Source of the DNA: Hyphomicrobiales bacterium
GTDB lineage: Bacteria > Pseudomonadota > Alphaproteobacteria > Micropepsales > Micropepsaceae
Direction of reading: 5' to 3'
NCBI GenBank assembly: GCA_017849395.1
Contig: JAFIHO010000020.1
Span: forward strand, 1-7,489
Length of the DNA: 7,489 nucleotides
In this document: one piece after another, positions 5,934-7,489 of the stretch
How positions within the stretch are numbered: position 1 is the first letter of the stretch
How the letters are laid out: each line of letters starts with the position of its first letter
Made by a program: the position numbers and the translations under genes
The notes under the pieces: model-generated
Databases searched by the model: none
What the model was told of the DNA's origin: nothing
The model's input: the letters and a program-made list of their open reading frames with translations, nothing else

Positions 5934-5962
5934 GTGTCAGCGGCACTGGATGGGCGGGTCAA
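5934..5962 (-). promoter_or_regulatory. Possible promoter of the P460-family gene
   Basis: Minus-strand TTGACC (5962-5957) is followed after 17 bp by TGACAC (5939-5934), a poor -10 match. The position, about 30 bases before the start codon and downstream of the rpoC terminator, fits an independent promoter for the P460-family gene. Confidence 0.35.
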
Positions 5963-6014
5963 TCCCCCGGACGAGCCAGAGGACAGATCCGCCCATGGTG
6001 AGGGAAGAAGGTGG

Positions 6015-6056
6015 GAAAGAAAAAGCCGCCCGGATGACTCCGGGCGGCGTTTCTTT
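6015..6056 (-). terminator. Intrinsic terminator of the rpoC transcript
   Basis: A perfect 9-bp GC stem (GCCGCCCGG 6025-6033 with CCGGGCGGC 6040-6048) has a 6-nt loop and is followed on the minus strand by TTTTTCTTTC (6024-6015). On the plus strand the same stem is followed by GTTTCTTT, so weaker termination in the other direction is possible. It lies about 77 bases after the rpoC stop and separates rpoC from the P460-family gene. Confidence 0.85.
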
Positions 6057-6058
6057 GT

Positions 6059-6119
6059 GGCACCTGGGTCCCCTTCCCTCACATCGCGGCGTCGCCGCGA
6101 TGTTCGCCGGGGATGACAG
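6059..6119. repeat. REP-like extragenic palindrome between rpoC and its terminator
   Basis: The core is a perfect 10-bp stem, ACATCGCGGC (6081-6090) with GCCGCGATGT (6094-6103), and a 3-nt loop. It is flanked by CACCTGGGTCCCCTTCCCTC on the left and GCCGGGGATGACAG on the right. These flanks match, from memory, a family of short palindromic repeats scattered between genes in many alphaproteobacteria. Only one copy lies in this window, so repetition cannot be shown here. It could help protect the rpoC message 3' end. Confidence 0.55.
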
Positions 6120-6124
6120 TGAAG

Positions 6125-7489
6125 CTACTCGGCGGCCACCTGGGGCCCTTCGAGCTGGGGCACCGGTTCCTGCGGAGCCGATTCCGCCTGGATCGCCTTG
6201 TCGCGTTCGGTTGCGATGTGGCGCAGGCGCGCGATGGCGCCGCCGGTGCCGGCCGGGATCAGACGGCCGACGATCACGTTCTCCTTCAGGCCTTCCAGCA
6301 TATCGACCTTGCCGTTGACCGCGGCGTCGGTGAGGACGCGCGTGGTTTCCTGGAAGGAAGCCGCCGAGAACACCGAACGGGTCTGCAGGCTCGCCTTCGT
6401 GATGCCCAGCAGGATGGCGCGGCCATCGGCCGGCTTGTGGCCGTGTTCCGCCGCCTTCTTGTTGGCTTCTTCCAGTTCGACCTGATCCACATGCTCGCCC
6501 GCGATCAGGGTGGTTTCGCCGCCATCCACGATCTCGAGCTTCTGCATCATCTGACGGCAGATGACTTCGATGTGCTTGTCGTTAATCTTCACGCCCTGCA
6601 GCCGGTAGACATCCTGGATTTCCTTGACGAGATAGGTCGCCAGTTCTTCCATGCCCTTGATCCGCAGAATGTCGTGCGGCGACGGATTGCCTTCGACGAT
6701 ATAGTCGCCCTTTTCGACATAATCGCCCTCGCGCACGCTGATGTGCTTGCCCTTGGGGATCAGATATTCGACCGGGTCGAGCTTGTCGTTCTTCGGCTTC
6801 ACGATGACGCGGCGCTTGTTCTTGTAGTCCTTTCCGAACTCCACGAACCCGTCGGCTTCGGCGAGAACCGCCGCTTCCTTCGGCTTGCGCGCTTCGAACA
6901 GTTCCGCAACGCGCGGCAGACCGCCGGTGATGTCGCGGGTCTTGGCGCCTTCGGTCGGGATACGCGCCAGCACGTCGCCCGCACGGACCGTCGATCCGTC
7001 TTCCACCGACAGAATGGCGTCGGGGGAGATGACGTAACGCGCCTCGCCGCCCGCCGGGAGCTGCACCGGCTTGCCCTTCTTGTCGAGGATGACGACGGTC
7101 GGACGCAGTTCGGGCGCGTTCTTCGAGCCCGTGCCGCGGCTGTCCATCACCACCTTGGACGACACGCCGGTCTTTTCGTCCGACACTTCGCGCACCGTGA
7201 CGCCGAAGACCAGGTCTTCGTACTTCACCGTGCCTTCAACATCGGTCAGAACCGGCAGCGCATTGGGGTTCCATTCCGCAAGGCGGTCGCCGCGCTTCAC
7301 AGTGGCGCCCTCGTCCACCTTCAGGCGCGCGCCATAGGTGATACGATAGGTGGCGCGTTCCTGGCCCTTCGCATCGGTGATCACAACCTTCATGTTGCGA
7401 CCCATCGCGATCAGCTCACCGTCGGAATTCATTGCTATGTCGCCGTTCGCGATCTTCACCTTGCCGTCATAGCTAGCTTCGATCTTGCA
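6125..7489 (-). CDS. rpoC: DNA-directed RNA polymerase subunit beta' (C-terminal part, cut by the window edge)
   Basis: The reading frame is open to the right edge and gives the last 454 residues of a protein normally near 1,400 residues. The visible part starts within the variable insertion next to the trigger loop (sandwich-barrel hybrid type, to about residue 160 of the fragment). It continues into the conserved C-terminal core: RDITGGLPRVAELFEARKPK, GNPSPHDILRIKGMEELATY, KINDKHIEVICRQMMQ, SLQTRSVFSAASFQETTRVL and GRLIPAGTG. These are diagnostic for beta', the clamp and catalytic subunit of RNA polymerase. The protein ends in a short acidic tail (QVAAE). rpoB is expected to lie upstream beyond the window. 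No rpsL or rpsG follows, and transcription ends at the hairpin at 6025-6048. The GTG at 7459 is an internal valine codon, not a start. Confidence 0.98.
   Translation of the reverse strand, partial: CKIEASYDGKVKIANGDIAMNSDGELIAMGRNMKVVITDAKGQERATYRITYGARLKVDEGATVKRGDRLAEWNPNALPVLTDVEGTVKYEDLVFGVTVREVSDEKTGVSSKVVMDSRGTGSKNAPELRPTVVILDKKGKPVQLPAGGEARYVISPDAILSVEDGSTVRAGDVLARIPTEGAKTRDITGGLPRVAELFEARKPKEAAVLAEADGFVEFGKDYKNKRRVIVKPKNDKLDPVEYLIPKGKHISVREGDYVEKGDYIVEGNPSPHDILRIKGMEELATYLVKEIQDVYRLQGVKINDKHIEVICRQMMQKLEIVDGGETTLIAGEHVDQVELEEANKKAAEHGHKPADGRAILLGITKASLQTRSVFSAASFQETTRVLTDAAVNGKVDMLEGLKENVIVGRLIPAGTGGAIARLRHIATERDKAIQAESAPQEPVPQLEGPQVAAE

Noticed and set aside
5906..6082. Upstream extension of the P460-family gene
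   Set aside because: It would run through the rpoC terminator stem and precede a clear signal peptide; the ATG at 5905 has its own ribosome binding site.

Overview
The window looks like a chromosomal stretch from a GC-rich alphaproteobacterium. The rpoC 3' end, the GC-rich codon use, a TTGACC-17-TATAAG promoter and an extragenic palindrome of a kind I remember from alphaproteobacterial genomes all point that way. I cannot place it below class level. No phage, plasmid, IS or CRISPR sequence is visible, and the gene order reads as ordinary chromosome with small accessory modules around a housekeeping gene.

Layout. Positions 1-190 are regulatory. They hold a strong promoter reading left out of the window (the gene it serves is not included), a perfect 15-bp inverted repeat, and a near-consensus Fur-type box directly upstream of the first gene. 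Positions 191-3240 (+) look like a metal-uptake operon: a Sel1-repeat protein (TTG start), a small two-segment membrane protein with HxH and CxxC motifs (DUF2946-like), and an outer-membrane TonB-dependent receptor of the ZnuD type. Positions 5155-3237 (-) are an alkylation-repair operon: an Ada-AlkA fusion (methyl sensor, AraC-type activator and 3-methyladenine glycosylase) translationally coupled through ATGA to a separate O6-alkylguanine methyltransferase. The two operons converge and share a CTAG over their stop codons.

Positions 5905-5378 (-) encode an exported cytochrome P460-family c-type haem protein. It has Leu where the haem-crosslinking Lys of classical P460 is expected. Positions 7489-6125 (-) are the 3' part of rpoC, followed by an extragenic palindrome and a strong intrinsic terminator.

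How the genes work together. The receptor would bring a metal (zinc by motif, iron by operator type) across the outer membrane, with the two small upstream genes as co-regulated accessories. The Ada-AlkA/Ogt pair carries sensor, activator, glycosylase and methyltransferase functions of the adaptive response in a rearranged domain order, and its promoter holds an AAAGCGCA match to the E. coli Ada box. I see no completely novel system. The most unusual points are the accessory protein pair beside the receptor with a Fur-versus-Zur mismatch, the Lys-less P460 protein and the architecture of the alkylation-repair operon.
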